Positions 1-8,393 of a DNA stretch of 64,000 bases are shown here, one piece after another; the stretch's first letter is position 1, and each line of letters opens with the position of its first letter. The stretch spans positions 1-64,000 of the forward strand of contig JBDUYP010000012.1 in the NCBI GenBank assembly GCA_039944535.1, written 5' to 3'. The notes under the pieces were generated by a model. The model ran no database searches. It saw only the letters and a program-made list of their open reading frames with translations, and was not told the origin of the DNA. Source of the stretch: JAMZMI01 sp039944535. GTDB lineage: Bacteria; Bacteroidota; Bacteroidia; Cytophagales; Cyclobacteriaceae. The position numbers and the translations under genes were made by a program.

Positions 1-1448
1 TGGACGAATTTGGATGTGTTTTCCACCTTTGGATCAAAAGCCTCAAACTTTCCTCTTTCTATTGCCATATCGATTGAGCTGTCAAACTCGGCCTTACACT
101 TTGTTTGCATCATTTTGTCCATCACCTCAATAGCGGCTGGCTCATCAAATTTCAAACCCAGGGCGGCCAAAGTATCTGCCAGCGCAGTAAACCCTAGCCC
201 CGTTCTCCTACCCCTTTTTCCATTTTCATAAAGCATTTTCCAGGTATCCATCTCCACCTGTTTGATATGATCAGGTTCATCATCCTCCTTTATTTTCTTG
301 ATAATCTTCTCCACCGACTCCAATTCTAAGTCTACCAAATCGTCCATCAGACGCTGCGCTTCATATGTGACTTCATAGAGCTTCTCATAATTGAGAGAAG
401 ACTCTGAAGTGAACGGTCGGTCCACAAAACTGAAGAGATTCATGGCAATCAAACGACAGGAATCGCCCCCCTGCATGGCAATCTCAGAACATGGATTGGT
501 GGACTCGTTGGCAAACTCCGGGTAAACCGAAGAAGTGGAATACCAGTGCTGATGATCCCAGAAGATGATCCCCGGCTCTGCCGTGGTATGCGCACACTTG
601 ATGATTTTATTCCAAAGGTCACGGGCGGAAACAGTCTTGTGTACCTGAGGCAAAGTGGCATCAACAGGCCAGCGAAGTGTGAATGGCTTGTCTTTGTCCA
701 CTGCTTTCATAAACTCATCCGTAACACGAACGGAAATATTGGCTCCTGTCACTCGGGTAAGGTCTTGTTTGACCGTGATAAAGTCTTCGATATCCGGATG
801 GGTGACCTCCATGGTGAGCATGAGTGCTCCTCTCCTTCCATTCTGACTGACTTCCCTTGTCGTATTGCTATAGCGCTCCATGAAGGAAACAACTCCACTG
901 GAAGTACCGGCAGCATTCATTACTCCTGCGCCATTCGGTCTTAACTTTGACAGGTCAAAACCAACGCCACATCGACGTTTACACAGCTGCGCCAACTGCT
1001 GATCGGTGTACATCACACCACCGTAAGAGTCAAGTGGTGCTTTCACCACTACGCAGTTGGAAAGCGAACCGACCACATAAGGATTGCCCAGGATCGACAT
1101 CACGCTACCTTGAGGAATAAGGTATTTGAAGTCCTTAAATAGCCTGTAAATCACTTCCTCCGAAAGCCTCGAGCGGTTTTGTCCATACTCAGAAAGCAAT
1201 TGCCTTCTGTCTTTATTGATTTTATAATTGGATTCGGCACGACCGAATTCTTTGGCCATGCGGCGATGCATATCGTCTGGCGACTGTTCCACAAAATCTC
1301 CAACAGCATTTTTCAAACAATATTTGTTGATCCAGGTGGTAGCAGCCAACTCGTCACCATCAAAATACCGGAGACATTCTTCAAGAATTTCTTTGTAAGA
1401 AAAGATTTTTTCGGGTGGTTTGGCTGGGGCAATAGCTCGCTCGGTCAT
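1..1448 (-). CDS. nrdJ: Adenosylcobalamin-dependent ribonucleotide reductase, 5' part (3' end outside window)
   Basis: Reduces ribonucleotides to deoxyribonucleotides in the cytoplasm using a B12-derived radical. Translation of the minus strand from ATG at 1448 gives about 482 codons without a stop, running off the left edge. Seen: an N-terminal helical segment, a GSLSNC segment with the first redox Cys near residue 132, a GRRGALMLT segment followed by HPDI and VTGANISVR, and the finger-loop motif NPCSEI near residue 318, which carries the Asn, Cys and Glu of the radical site. The HPDIxDFI and VTGANISVR blocks are characteristic of class II (B12) enzymes rather than NrdA. Class II Bacteroidota enzymes are usually 800 or more residues, so roughly half is missing. 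No small-subunit gene and no cobalamin riboswitch is visible nearby. Class is inferred from motifs. Confidence 0.85.
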   Translation of the reverse strand, partial: MTERAIAPAKPPEKIFSYKEILEECLRYFDGDELAATTWINKYCLKNAVGDFVEQSPDDMHRRMAKEFGRAESNYKINKDRRQLLSEYGQNRSRLSEEVIYRLFKDFKYLIPQGSVMSILGNPYVVGSLSNCVVVKAPLDSYGGVMYTDQQLAQLCKRRCGVGFDLSKLRPNGAGVMNAAGTSSGVVSFMERYSNTTREVSQNGRRGALMLTMEVTHPDIEDFITVKQDLTRVTGANISVRVTDEFMKAVDKDKPFTLRWPVDATLPQVHKTVSARDLWNKIIKCAHTTAEPGIIFWDHQHWYSTSSVYPEFANESTNPCSEIAMQGGDSCRLIAMNLFSFVDRPFTSESSLNYEKLYEVTYEAQRLMDDLVDLELESVEKIIKKIKEDDEPDHIKQVEMDTWKMLYENGKRGRRTGLGFTALADTLAALGLKFDEPAAIEVMDKMMQTKCKAEFDSSIDMAIERGKFEAFDPKVENTSKFV

Positions 1449-1690
1449 AGTGTTTTTGGGAGTTAAAGCTATCCGTAAACGCAGCATCTGTACATGACCA
1501 TTGTCACGTTTTGAAATAAGCTTCCTGATCAAATAAAACACCGTTTTAAGGATTTTTACAAGTTATTGGTTAGAGTAATCATAGCAACGAACTCATACTA
1601 AATCCTGAATAAGAAGCACTTAAACGACAGCCACTTTTATAGTGTCAAATGCCTGCTTCTTGAAAAAATGAAAATATGATTTTTATCAGT

Positions 1691-1718
1691 TTTAACCATT
1701 TGGTTAAACTAAATAGTT
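1691..1718. promoter_or_regulatory. Tandem palindromic operators upstream of tetR
   Basis: Two inverted repeats lie back to back: arms TTTAACCA and TGGTTAAA (1691-1708, 2-base centre), and AACTA and TAGTT (1707-1718, 2-base centre). Their cores fit one consensus, AACYAWWTRGTT, and their centres are 13 bp apart. They sit just upstream of the likely -7 box of the tetR efflux operon. The best inference is that these are autoregulatory TetR sites. Nothing else in the window matches them as a pair. Confidence 0.6.
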
Positions 1719-1727
1719 AATGCGTCG

Positions 1728-1735
1728 TATATTTG
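1728..1735 (+). promoter_or_regulatory. Bacteroidota-type -7 box (TATATTTG) for the efflux operon
   Basis: TATATTTG matches the Bacteroidota -7 consensus TAnnTTTG. It ends 4 bases before the tetR ATG at 1740, so transcription would start at or next to the start codon and the mRNA would be nearly leaderless. No clear -33 TTG at standard spacing was found; the operator repeats occupy that space. Confidence 0.45.
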
Positions 1736-1739
1736 ACTC

Positions 1740-2342
1740 ATGGAAACTGAAAACACAGAGCAAAAAATACTAATTGCTGCCAGGCAAGTCTTTTTAAAAA
1801 AAGGTCTTGCAGGAGCCAGAATGCAGGAGATTGCAGACATGGCAGGCATCAACAAAGCCTTGCTCCACTACTACTACCGCAGCAAAGAACAACTCTTTCG
1901 TTCCAGCTTTCAGGATTTGATTAAACAGATGTTACCAAAGCTTTTTGGGATCTTCAGAACGGATTTACCTTTTGAAGAAAAACTAAGAACACTCACGGCC
2001 GATTATCTTGATTTCCTCACGGAGTATCCGCAATTGCCAGTGATGATACTATCCGAAATACAGCGTGATCCTCAATTGCTGTTTAGTGAATTGAACATTC
2101 CTGACCTGGTGGATTTTCAGGATCTCCAAAGACAGCTGGACGCAGAAGCAAGTGCCGGAAAGATTAGGCCTATTCAGGTTTTTGAGTTAATCCCAAACCT
2201 ACTTTCTCTGTTGATTTTTCCATTTGCTGCCAAGCCGATCATTCAAAATGCGCTGAAACTCACGGACGAACAGTTTGAGGATTTCATATCATCGAGAAAG
2301 TTGACGGTACCTGACTTTTTCATGAATGCCTTAAAACCTTAA
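1740..2342 (+). CDS. TetR/AcrR family transcriptional regulator
   Basis: A 200-residue one-component repressor. The N-terminal HTH is clear: KILIAARQVFLKKG, then a recognition region IADMAGINKALLHYYYRSKEQLF at about residues 30-55. The C-terminal half is a helical ligand-binding domain of usual length for the family. It is the first gene of the efflux operon, 11 bp before the TolC gene, and two palindromes lie directly upstream, so it probably represses itself and the exporter genes until an exported compound binds. The inducer is unknown. The start is the only reasonable one because the HTH begins within a few residues. Confidence 0.88.
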   Translation: METENTEQKILIAARQVFLKKGLAGARMQEIADMAGINKALLHYYYRSKEQLFRSSFQDLIKQMLPKLFGIFRTDLPFEEKLRTLTADYLDFLTEYPQLPVMILSEIQRDPQLLFSELNIPDLVDFQDLQRQLDAEASAGKIRPIQVFELIPNLLSLLIFPFAAKPIIQNALKLTDEQFEDFISSRKLTVPDFFMNALKP

Positions 2343-2353
2343 ATGTAGGAACC

Positions 2354-3619
2354 ATGAAACACAATCGACACCTAACGAGCACACTGGTTTTGCTAATAGC
2401 GGCAGTAAGTTTGAACGCTCAAACTATAACACTTTCGGAGTGTTTTGCCTCTGCACGCATCAATAGCGAGCTAAGCCAAAACTTCTTGACTCTGGACGAG
2501 TCTGCATCTTTGGATGAATCCATTGGCAGAGCGAGAAATCTTCCATCCATACAGGTTTCGGGACAAGCCAGCTACCAATCGGACGTGTTTGGACTACCCG
2601 TTAGTTCGGCGCTTCTGGAGTTGCCTACAGTACCGAAAGATCAATACAATCTATCACTGAAGTTAAGTCAAAAGCTTTATGACGGGGGTGTTTCAAGGGT
2701 GAAAGAAAAATTAGATGGGCTGGAAAATCAGTCTGCCAGAGATGCACTGGAAATAAAACTGTACGAGCTCAACTCCATCATCAGCCAGTTATATTTTGGG
2801 GTTTTGCAAAGTACGGCAAACACCAAAGTGCTGGAGGTCAAACTTGAGGAATTGAAAAATCAACAAAAACGGATCAAAGCGGGACTGGAGAACGGAGTAG
2901 TGTTGCCAAGCACCAAATATGAAATAGAGAAAGCACTAATCGAAGTGGAGTCCGACTTGCATTCACTCAATCAGTTGAGACTGACACAGGCAAATTCGCT
3001 TTCATCATGGATTGGCCAGAACATCAGCCCGCATCAGTTCATCATCCCCAATAGTGAAACCACATTCTCAGACCTTAATCGGCCTGAGCTGGATGTATTC
3101 GCTACGAGCAAACAAAAACTCGCAGCTAATGAAAACATGGTACAGGCATCCAATCTGCCCAAGGTTTCGGCATTCGCCAGTGGTGGTTTCGGCCAACCCA
3201 ACCCACTCAATTTTATGGAGACTGATTTCAACTCATACTACATGATAGGGGCTCGCCTCGAATGGAATGTATTTGACTGGGGCAATGCTCAGAACCAGCG
3301 ATCCAAACTGGCCCTTCAACAGGACATGCTAAAGCAAGAAGAAGCTCATTTTGTAAAGACCATCAATAATCAAGTTGGTCTTGTGACACAGGAAATCGCA
3401 CGTTTGGAAAACGATCTATATGCTGACAGCAAGCAGTTTGAACTTCAGCAAAAGATTTTTGACTCTGACAAAAACAGATTTGAATTGGGAGTACTCAGTG
3501 CTTCCGACTATGTGAGTTCGCTAAACGAACTACAGCAACTGGATTTGCAAAAAGAACTTGATCGGATTGCAATATCCGTGAAAAAAACCGAATTACTCAT
3601 TCTTACCGGAAACCTATGA
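2354..3619 (+). CDS. TolC-family outer membrane efflux protein
   Basis: Outer membrane channel component of a tripartite exporter, 421 residues. An N-terminal signal peptide ends near LNAQ (residue 22). The mature part has two similar halves rich in long amphipathic helices (about residues 85-225 and 240-420), as expected for the alpha-barrel. Internal repetition is visible around LSLKLSQKLYDGG and ARLEWNVFDWGNAQ. Its stop overlaps the next start by 4 bases, so it is translated together with the HlyD adaptor. Length is normal for TolC homologues in Bacteroidota. Confidence 0.87.
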   Translation: MKHNRHLTSTLVLLIAAVSLNAQTITLSECFASARINSELSQNFLTLDESASLDESIGRARNLPSIQVSGQASYQSDVFGLPVSSALLELPTVPKDQYNLSLKLSQKLYDGGVSRVKEKLDGLENQSARDALEIKLYELNSIISQLYFGVLQSTANTKVLEVKLEELKNQQKRIKAGLENGVVLPSTKYEIEKALIEVESDLHSLNQLRLTQANSLSSWIGQNISPHQFIIPNSETTFSDLNRPELDVFATSKQKLAANENMVQASNLPKVSAFASGGFGQPNPLNFMETDFNSYYMIGARLEWNVFDWGNAQNQRSKLALQQDMLKQEEAHFVKTINNQVGLVTQEIARLENDLYADSKQFELQQKIFDSDKNRFELGVLSASDYVSSLNELQQLDLQKELDRIAISVKKTELLILTGNL

Positions 3620-4512
3620 AAACGCTCTCTACCTCCATATTTATCGTATTTCTGCTAACACAGTGCGCTCCTGCAGAAAACGAGGCTGATGCATACGGGA
3701 ATTTTGAAGCCACTGAAGTCATGATTTCAGCTGAAGTACCCGGAAAGGTGCTGACTGTCAATATTGATGAAGGAATCAAGGTAGCCCAAGGTCAACCCAT
3801 CGCTCTGGTTGACACTACGTCACTTTACATCCAAAAAGAGCTGATAAAGGCATCTATGGACGCACTTGAGGCCAAGTTGCAAAATGTACCTGTACAATTG
3901 AAAGTACTAATGGAAAAGCAAGAGGTACTCGAAAGAGAACGGGATCGCTTCACAAAACTTGTGGAAGAAGGGGCTGCCAATGAAAAGCAACTAGACGATA
4001 TTACCGGTGAACTAAAGGTGGTGAAAAGTCAGCTTTCAGCCACGCAAAGCCAATTATCCACAGCTAATCAAGGACTTTTAGCGGAGCTTAAACCCCTCTC
4101 GTGGAAGTTGAAAAACATCGAGGATCAATTGAGCCGGTGCATGATCCAATCGCCTATTGATGGCATAGCCATCAGTGTATATAAGGAAGAAGGCGAAGTA
4201 GCAGGCATAAATCAACCCGTAGCAAAGATTGCCAATCTTGACAAGATGACGATCAGGGTTTACGTTTCCGGCGATCAGCTTTCGTCTATCCAGATGGGTG
4301 GGTCTGCAGAAATCAGATATGATGGGCCTGATGGCGAGATCAAAAAAACCAAAGGCTGGGTAAGCTGGATATCCTCAAAAGCTGAATTTACGCCCAAGAC
4401 CATCCAAACACGAGATGAACGAGTCAATCAGGTTTATGCCGTTGAACTGAAAGTGCCCAACGATGGAGCCCTGAAAATTGGTATGCCGGGAGAGGTGGTT
4501 TTCTCAAAGTAA
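3616..4512 (+). CDS. HlyD-family periplasmic adaptor lipoprotein
   Basis: Membrane fusion protein linking inner membrane ABC transporter and TolC. The first 17 residues form a lipoprotein signal with the lipobox LLTQC. The mature protein has a split biotinyl-lipoyl domain (VPGKVLTVNIDEGIKVAQGQ, about residues 38-57, rejoined near QSPIDGIAISVYKEEGEVA), a long coiled coil between (about 70-165), and a beta-barrel near the C-terminus. It resembles the YbhG type that partners YbhF/YbhS/YbhR. ATGA overlap with the TolC gene upstream and a 1-base overlap with the ATPase downstream support a single operon. Confidence 0.87.
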   Translation: MKTLSTSIFIVFLLTQCAPAENEADAYGNFEATEVMISAEVPGKVLTVNIDEGIKVAQGQPIALVDTTSLYIQKELIKASMDALEAKLQNVPVQLKVLMEKQEVLERERDRFTKLVEEGAANEKQLDDITGELKVVKSQLSATQSQLSTANQGLLAELKPLSWKLKNIEDQLSRCMIQSPIDGIAISVYKEEGEVAGINQPVAKIANLDKMTIRVYVSGDQLSSIQMGGSAEIRYDGPDGEIKKTKGWVSWISSKAEFTPKTIQTRDERVNQVYAVELKVPNDGALKIGMPGEVVFSK

Positions 4513-5447
4513 TGGAAGTCATTTCGGCCATCGATATCACCAAATTTTTCGATTCGCACAAGGCGCTGAACGGGATAAACCTGTCCGTACAGCAAGGTGA
4601 AATTTATGGATTGATAGGGCCTGATGGTGCAGGAAAAACAACCTTGATCAGGATTCTCAATTCTCTTCTCTTCGCCGATTCGGGCAAAGTAACTGTACTG
4701 GGGCTCGACCCGGTAAAAGACATGAAAAAGCTCCGAACCAAGTTTGGATATATGCCGGGGCGTTTTTCACTTTATCAGGATCTGTCTGTCGAGGAAAACC
4801 TCAGCCTTTTTGCGAGCCTTTTTGAAACTACCATAACTGAGAATCATCATCTAATCAAGGACATCTACGAGCAGATCGAGCCTTTCAAAAAACGAAAAAC
4901 CGGGGCTCTTTCAGGAGGCATGAAACAAAAGCTCGCGCTCAGTTGTGCAATGATACATAAGCCTGAGATCCTGTTTCTTGATGAGCCTACTACCGGAGTA
5001 GATCCGGTTTCACGCAAGGAATTTTGGGACATGCTCGGCAAACTCAATAATCAGGGACTTACCATATTTGTTTCCACCCCTTACATGGATGAAGCGGCTC
5101 GCTGCACCAGAATCAGCCTGATTCAGGATGGGAGTATTTTAGCCACCGGCTCGCCTGAAGAGATCATACAAAAGCACACCGAACCGACCTACTCGATCAA
5201 GGGGCAGCATAAATACAGAATGTTAACCACGGTTCGCCAATTCAAAACCTGCAAGTCAGTTTATACCTTCGGGTCGGAGCTGCACTACACTGACCAACTG
5301 GACTCCTTTGAACCTGTGGAATTACTGGATTTTCTTAAAAAAGAAGGCATTGAAGATGCCACAATATCCACCATAGATCCTGGTATTGAGGACATCTTCA
5401 TGAAACTAATGCCATCATCTGAAAAACCTGCGGATCATGAGCAATGA
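4512..5447 (+). CDS. ABC transporter ATPase (matches the N-half of YbhF)
   Basis: One of two separate ATPases driving the exporter, 311 residues. Seen: Walker A GPDGAGKTT (36-44), canonical signature LSGGMKQ, Walker B ILFLDEP and D-loop. In the H-loop the usual switch His is replaced: STPYMDEA instead of STHYMDEA. The C-terminal 90 residues after the ATPase core are an accessory domain. The second ATPase shows the reciprocal pattern (good H-loop, poor signature). From memory, the fused E. coli YbhF has the same asymmetry, so the pair probably forms a heterodimer with one active and one degenerate ATP site. Confidence 0.88.
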   Translation: MEVISAIDITKFFDSHKALNGINLSVQQGEIYGLIGPDGAGKTTLIRILNSLLFADSGKVTVLGLDPVKDMKKLRTKFGYMPGRFSLYQDLSVEENLSLFASLFETTITENHHLIKDIYEQIEPFKKRKTGALSGGMKQKLALSCAMIHKPEILFLDEPTTGVDPVSRKEFWDMLGKLNNQGLTIFVSTPYMDEAARCTRISLIQDGSILATGSPEEIIQKHTEPTYSIKGQHKYRMLTTVRQFKTCKSVYTFGSELHYTDQLDSFEPVELLDFLKKEGIEDATISTIDPGIEDIFMKLMPSSEKPADHEQ

Positions 5448-6180
5448 GACAATTGTAAAGGTAAAGAACCTGGTTAAGGCGTTTGGCAGCTTTCATGCTG
5501 TGGACGACATCTCTTTCGATGTGCATCCGGGAGAAATATTCGGTTTTCTAGGCGCCAATGGGGCTGGTAAAACCACGGCCATCAAAATGCTGATCGGCCT
5601 TTGGCGGCCAACCTCCGGTGAAGCTAACATCGCAGGGTTTGATATCTACAAAGACACAGAGAAGATAAAGAAAAACATAGGCTACATGAGCCAGAAATTT
5701 TCACTTTATGCTGACCTCACGGTTCGCGAAAACATCCGATTATTTGGAGGAATCTACGGGCTATCCCGCAAGCACATTATCAGCAAAACAGACCAGCTCC
5801 TGCACCGACTGGAGCTCCGGTCAGAAGCAGATACGCTGATTGATGACCTTCCCCTTGGTTGGAAACAAAAGCTGGCCTTTTCAGTCGCTATGATTCACGA
5901 ACCCAAGATCGTCTTTCTAGATGAGCCAACCGGAGGGGTAGATCCGATAACACGAAGACAATTTTGGGAATTGATTTACGAAACAGCCAGCACTGGCACC
6001 ACCATTTTTGTGACCACACACTACATGGATGAGGCCGAGTACTGCGACAGGATATCCATGATGGTATCAGGGAAAATCGCCGGACTGGGTACTCCAAACG
6101 AACTTAAGACGGGTTTTCAATCAAAAAACATGGATGAAGTATTTATCAAAATTGCAAGGGAGGGCAAAACACTGGCATGA
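5437..6180 (+). CDS. ABC transporter ATPase (matches the C-half of YbhF)
   Basis: Second ATPase of the exporter, 247 residues. Walker A GANGAGKTT (about 36-44), Walker B IVFLDEP and an H-loop TTHYMDEAEYC with the switch His are intact. The signature motif is degenerate: LPLGWKQ where LSGGxKQ is expected. Combined with the preceding ATPase, its Walker A and H-loop would face that protein's intact signature, giving one competent site. It overlaps the preceding gene by 11 bases and the permease gene by 4. Substrate cannot be deduced. Confidence 0.88.
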   Translation: MSNETIVKVKNLVKAFGSFHAVDDISFDVHPGEIFGFLGANGAGKTTAIKMLIGLWRPTSGEANIAGFDIYKDTEKIKKNIGYMSQKFSLYADLTVRENIRLFGGIYGLSRKHIISKTDQLLHRLELRSEADTLIDDLPLGWKQKLAFSVAMIHEPKIVFLDEPTGGVDPITRRQFWELIYETASTGTTIFVTTHYMDEAEYCDRISMMVSGKIAGLGTPNELKTGFQSKNMDEVFIKIAREGKTLA

Positions 6181-7280
6181 AACGATTTCGGGCATTTGTT
6201 GTAAAAGAATTTTATCACATTCTGCGAGATGCCAGAACACTCCTCATCCTCATAGGTATGCCAATTGTGCAGATCCTTCTCTTTGGCTATGCCATCACCA
6301 ATGAAATAAGAGAAGCACCCATAAAAATCCTGGATCACGCCAAGGATGCTACCAGTAGGGAAATCACCAGCAAAATTGTAGAAACCGAATATTTCGCTCT
6401 TTCCGGGTATTTGAAATCAGAAGCTGACATAGAAGCGGCTTTTCATGACGGCACCACCAAAATGGTTGTCGTATTCCCTCAGGATTTCGGAAAAAATTAC
6501 GAAAACGGGATCAAAAGAGAGGTTCAATTGATCGCAGATGCCACAGACCCTAATACCGCCAATTCTCTCGTCAACTACGTGGAGGGGGTGTTGGCCGATT
6601 TCAATCTCAAGGCAAACCTGACCAGTATGCCTTTCCAAATCAACGCCATCACTCGAATGCGCTACAATCCGCTTCTGGAGGGTGTATATTATTTCGTGCC
6701 TGGCATCATTGCCATTCTGCTCATGTTGGTTTCGGCCATGATGACCTCCATATCTATAACTCGCGAAAAAGAGCTTGGCACTATGGAAGTGCTCCTTGCC
6801 TCGCCCATGAGTTCCGGGCAAATCATCATTGCGAAGGTCATCCCTTACTTGATCCTTTCATTTCTCGATGCGCTGATCATTCTGGCGCTCGGAAAGTTTG
6901 TTTTCGAAGTACCCATAGCGGGAAGTTTAGCACTCCTGCTTGGCGTGACACTTCTGTTTATCATGCTGGCTCTTTCTCTTGGCATCCTGATATCCACCGT
7001 GGCGCAAACTCAGCAAACTGCACTTCTACTCTCCTTGATGGCACTTATGCTTCCTACTATTATGTTGTCCGGATTCATTTTCCCTGTAGAAAGCATGCCC
7101 ATTCCATTGCAGATAATCTCCAATATTGTCCCTGCCAGATGGTTTATTGTGGCGGTAAAAGACATCATGCTCAAAGGCTCAGGCCTGTTTATCATATGGA
7201 AAGAAGTTCTTATCCTTTGTGGGTTTACACTTGTTTTCATAGCTGCAAGTATTAGAAAATTTAAAGTCAGACTCGAATGA
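6177..7280 (+). CDS. ABC-2 type permease (YbhS/YbhR-like), first of two
   Basis: Membrane subunit of the exporter, 367 residues. Topology visible in the sequence: one N-terminal membrane segment (TLLILIGMPIVQILLFGYA), a large external loop (about residues 45-165), then five membrane segments in the C-terminal half, including FVPGIIAILLMLVSAMMTS and SLALLLGVTLLFIMLALSLGIL. The segment REKELGTMEVLLASPM between membrane spans is the coupling helix typical of ABC-2 permeases. It overlaps neighbours by 4 bases on both sides. Pairs with the next gene as a heterodimer by analogy to YbhS-YbhR. Confidence 0.87.
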   Translation: MKRFRAFVVKEFYHILRDARTLLILIGMPIVQILLFGYAITNEIREAPIKILDHAKDATSREITSKIVETEYFALSGYLKSEADIEAAFHDGTTKMVVVFPQDFGKNYENGIKREVQLIADATDPNTANSLVNYVEGVLADFNLKANLTSMPFQINAITRMRYNPLLEGVYYFVPGIIAILLMLVSAMMTSISITREKELGTMEVLLASPMSSGQIIIAKVIPYLILSFLDALIILALGKFVFEVPIAGSLALLLGVTLLFIMLALSLGILISTVAQTQQTALLLSLMALMLPTIMLSGFIFPVESMPIPLQIISNIVPARWFIVAVKDIMLKGSGLFIIWKEVLILCGFTLVFIAASIRKFKVRLE

Positions 7281-8392
7281 AAATTATTGGCTATTTGATT
7301 CAAAAAGAGTTTCTGCAAATCATAAGAAACAAGGGCATACTCCCTATCCTATTTGTGATGCCCATATTGCAGCTTTTGGTGCTGTCTTTTGCCGCAGATT
7401 TTGAAATACGCAACTTGAAAGTTTTCTGGATTGATAAAGACCAAAGCGCAGAGAGCCGACTACTCAGGAGCAAATTTGAGAATTCGGAATTTTTTGATTT
7501 AATGGGCTCTGGGTTTTCATATAAAGAAGGTGAGCAGATGCTGGAACTAGGCAATGCTGATCTGATTCTGGAAATACCGCAGAACTTTGAGAGAAACATG
7601 AACAGGGAGCAGAAAGGCGACATGCTCCTCACGATCAACGCCATCAATGGCACCAAAGCCGGATTGGGTAGCTACTATGCTAACCAGATCATACGTGATT
7701 TTAATAGTGAAATCGCGACAGCCTTGGCCACACCTATGATGAGTCCATTCAAAACTATTTCCGCCACTTATTCTTTTTGGTTCAACCCTTTTTTGAATTA
7801 CAAAACATTTATGGTGCCCGGGATTTTGGTACTCCTCGTGACGATGATCGGGGCTTTCGTATCATCGATGAATGTAGTGAGAGAAAAAGAACTTGGCACG
7901 ATCGAGCAACTCAATGTGACACCCATCAAAAAATATCAATTTATTGCGGGCAAACTCATACCACTTTGGATCATCGGGCTGATAGAGTTTACCATTGGAC
8001 TCATTGTGGCAAAGCTGGTGTTTCAGATCCCGATTGTTGGAAGTTTGCTCCTTCTCTACTTCTTCACTGGGGTGTACCTCATCATGGTATTGGGCATGGG
8101 CATGTTCATATCTACCGTCACAGACACACAACAACAGGCCATGTTCATCGCATGGTTCTTTTTGGTAGTTTTCATATTGATGAGCGGACTTTTTACGCCA
8201 ATAGAAAACATGCCGGAATGGGCCCAAAAAATAACATTGATCAACCCAATCCGCTACTTTATTGAAGTGATCAGGATGGTCATGCTCAAGGGAGCCACGT
8301 TTGACAAGGTGCAATCGCAATTGATAATCATTACGATTTATGGCATTGTCATTAATGGATTAGCAGTATGGAGATATCGCAAGGTTAATTGA
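7277..8392 (+). CDS. ABC-2 type permease (YbhS/YbhR-like), second of two
   Basis: Second membrane subunit, 371 residues, a clear paralogue of the gene before it: N-terminal span around LPILFVMPILQLLVLSFAA, long external domain, then VPGILVLLVTMIGAFVSS, the coupling helix REKELGTIEQLNVTPI and three or four further spans. Last gene of the operon. Its stop is one base from the stop of the convergent pectate lyase gene, and no terminator hairpin is visible between them, so the two transcripts probably overlap at their 3' ends. Confidence 0.87.
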   Translation: MKIIGYLIQKEFLQIIRNKGILPILFVMPILQLLVLSFAADFEIRNLKVFWIDKDQSAESRLLRSKFENSEFFDLMGSGFSYKEGEQMLELGNADLILEIPQNFERNMNREQKGDMLLTINAINGTKAGLGSYYANQIIRDFNSEIATALATPMMSPFKTISATYSFWFNPFLNYKTFMVPGILVLLVTMIGAFVSSMNVVREKELGTIEQLNVTPIKKYQFIAGKLIPLWIIGLIEFTIGLIVAKLVFQIPIVGSLLLLYFFTGVYLIMVLGMGMFISTVTDTQQQAMFIAWFFLVVFILMSGLFTPIENMPEWAQKITLINPIRYFIEVIRMVMLKGATFDKVQSQLIIITIYGIVINGLAVWRYRKVN

Positions 8393-8393
8393 G

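Noticed and set aside
1449..1739. Cobalamin riboswitch upstream of nrdJ
   Set aside because: No B12-box-like conserved element could be seen in the 291 bases.
6417..8320. Long ORFs on either strand opposite or overlapping the ABC-2 permeases (for example 6417-6821, 7777-8265, 7862-8320)
   Set aside because: His-rich or low-likelihood shadow translations of well-supported membrane protein genes.
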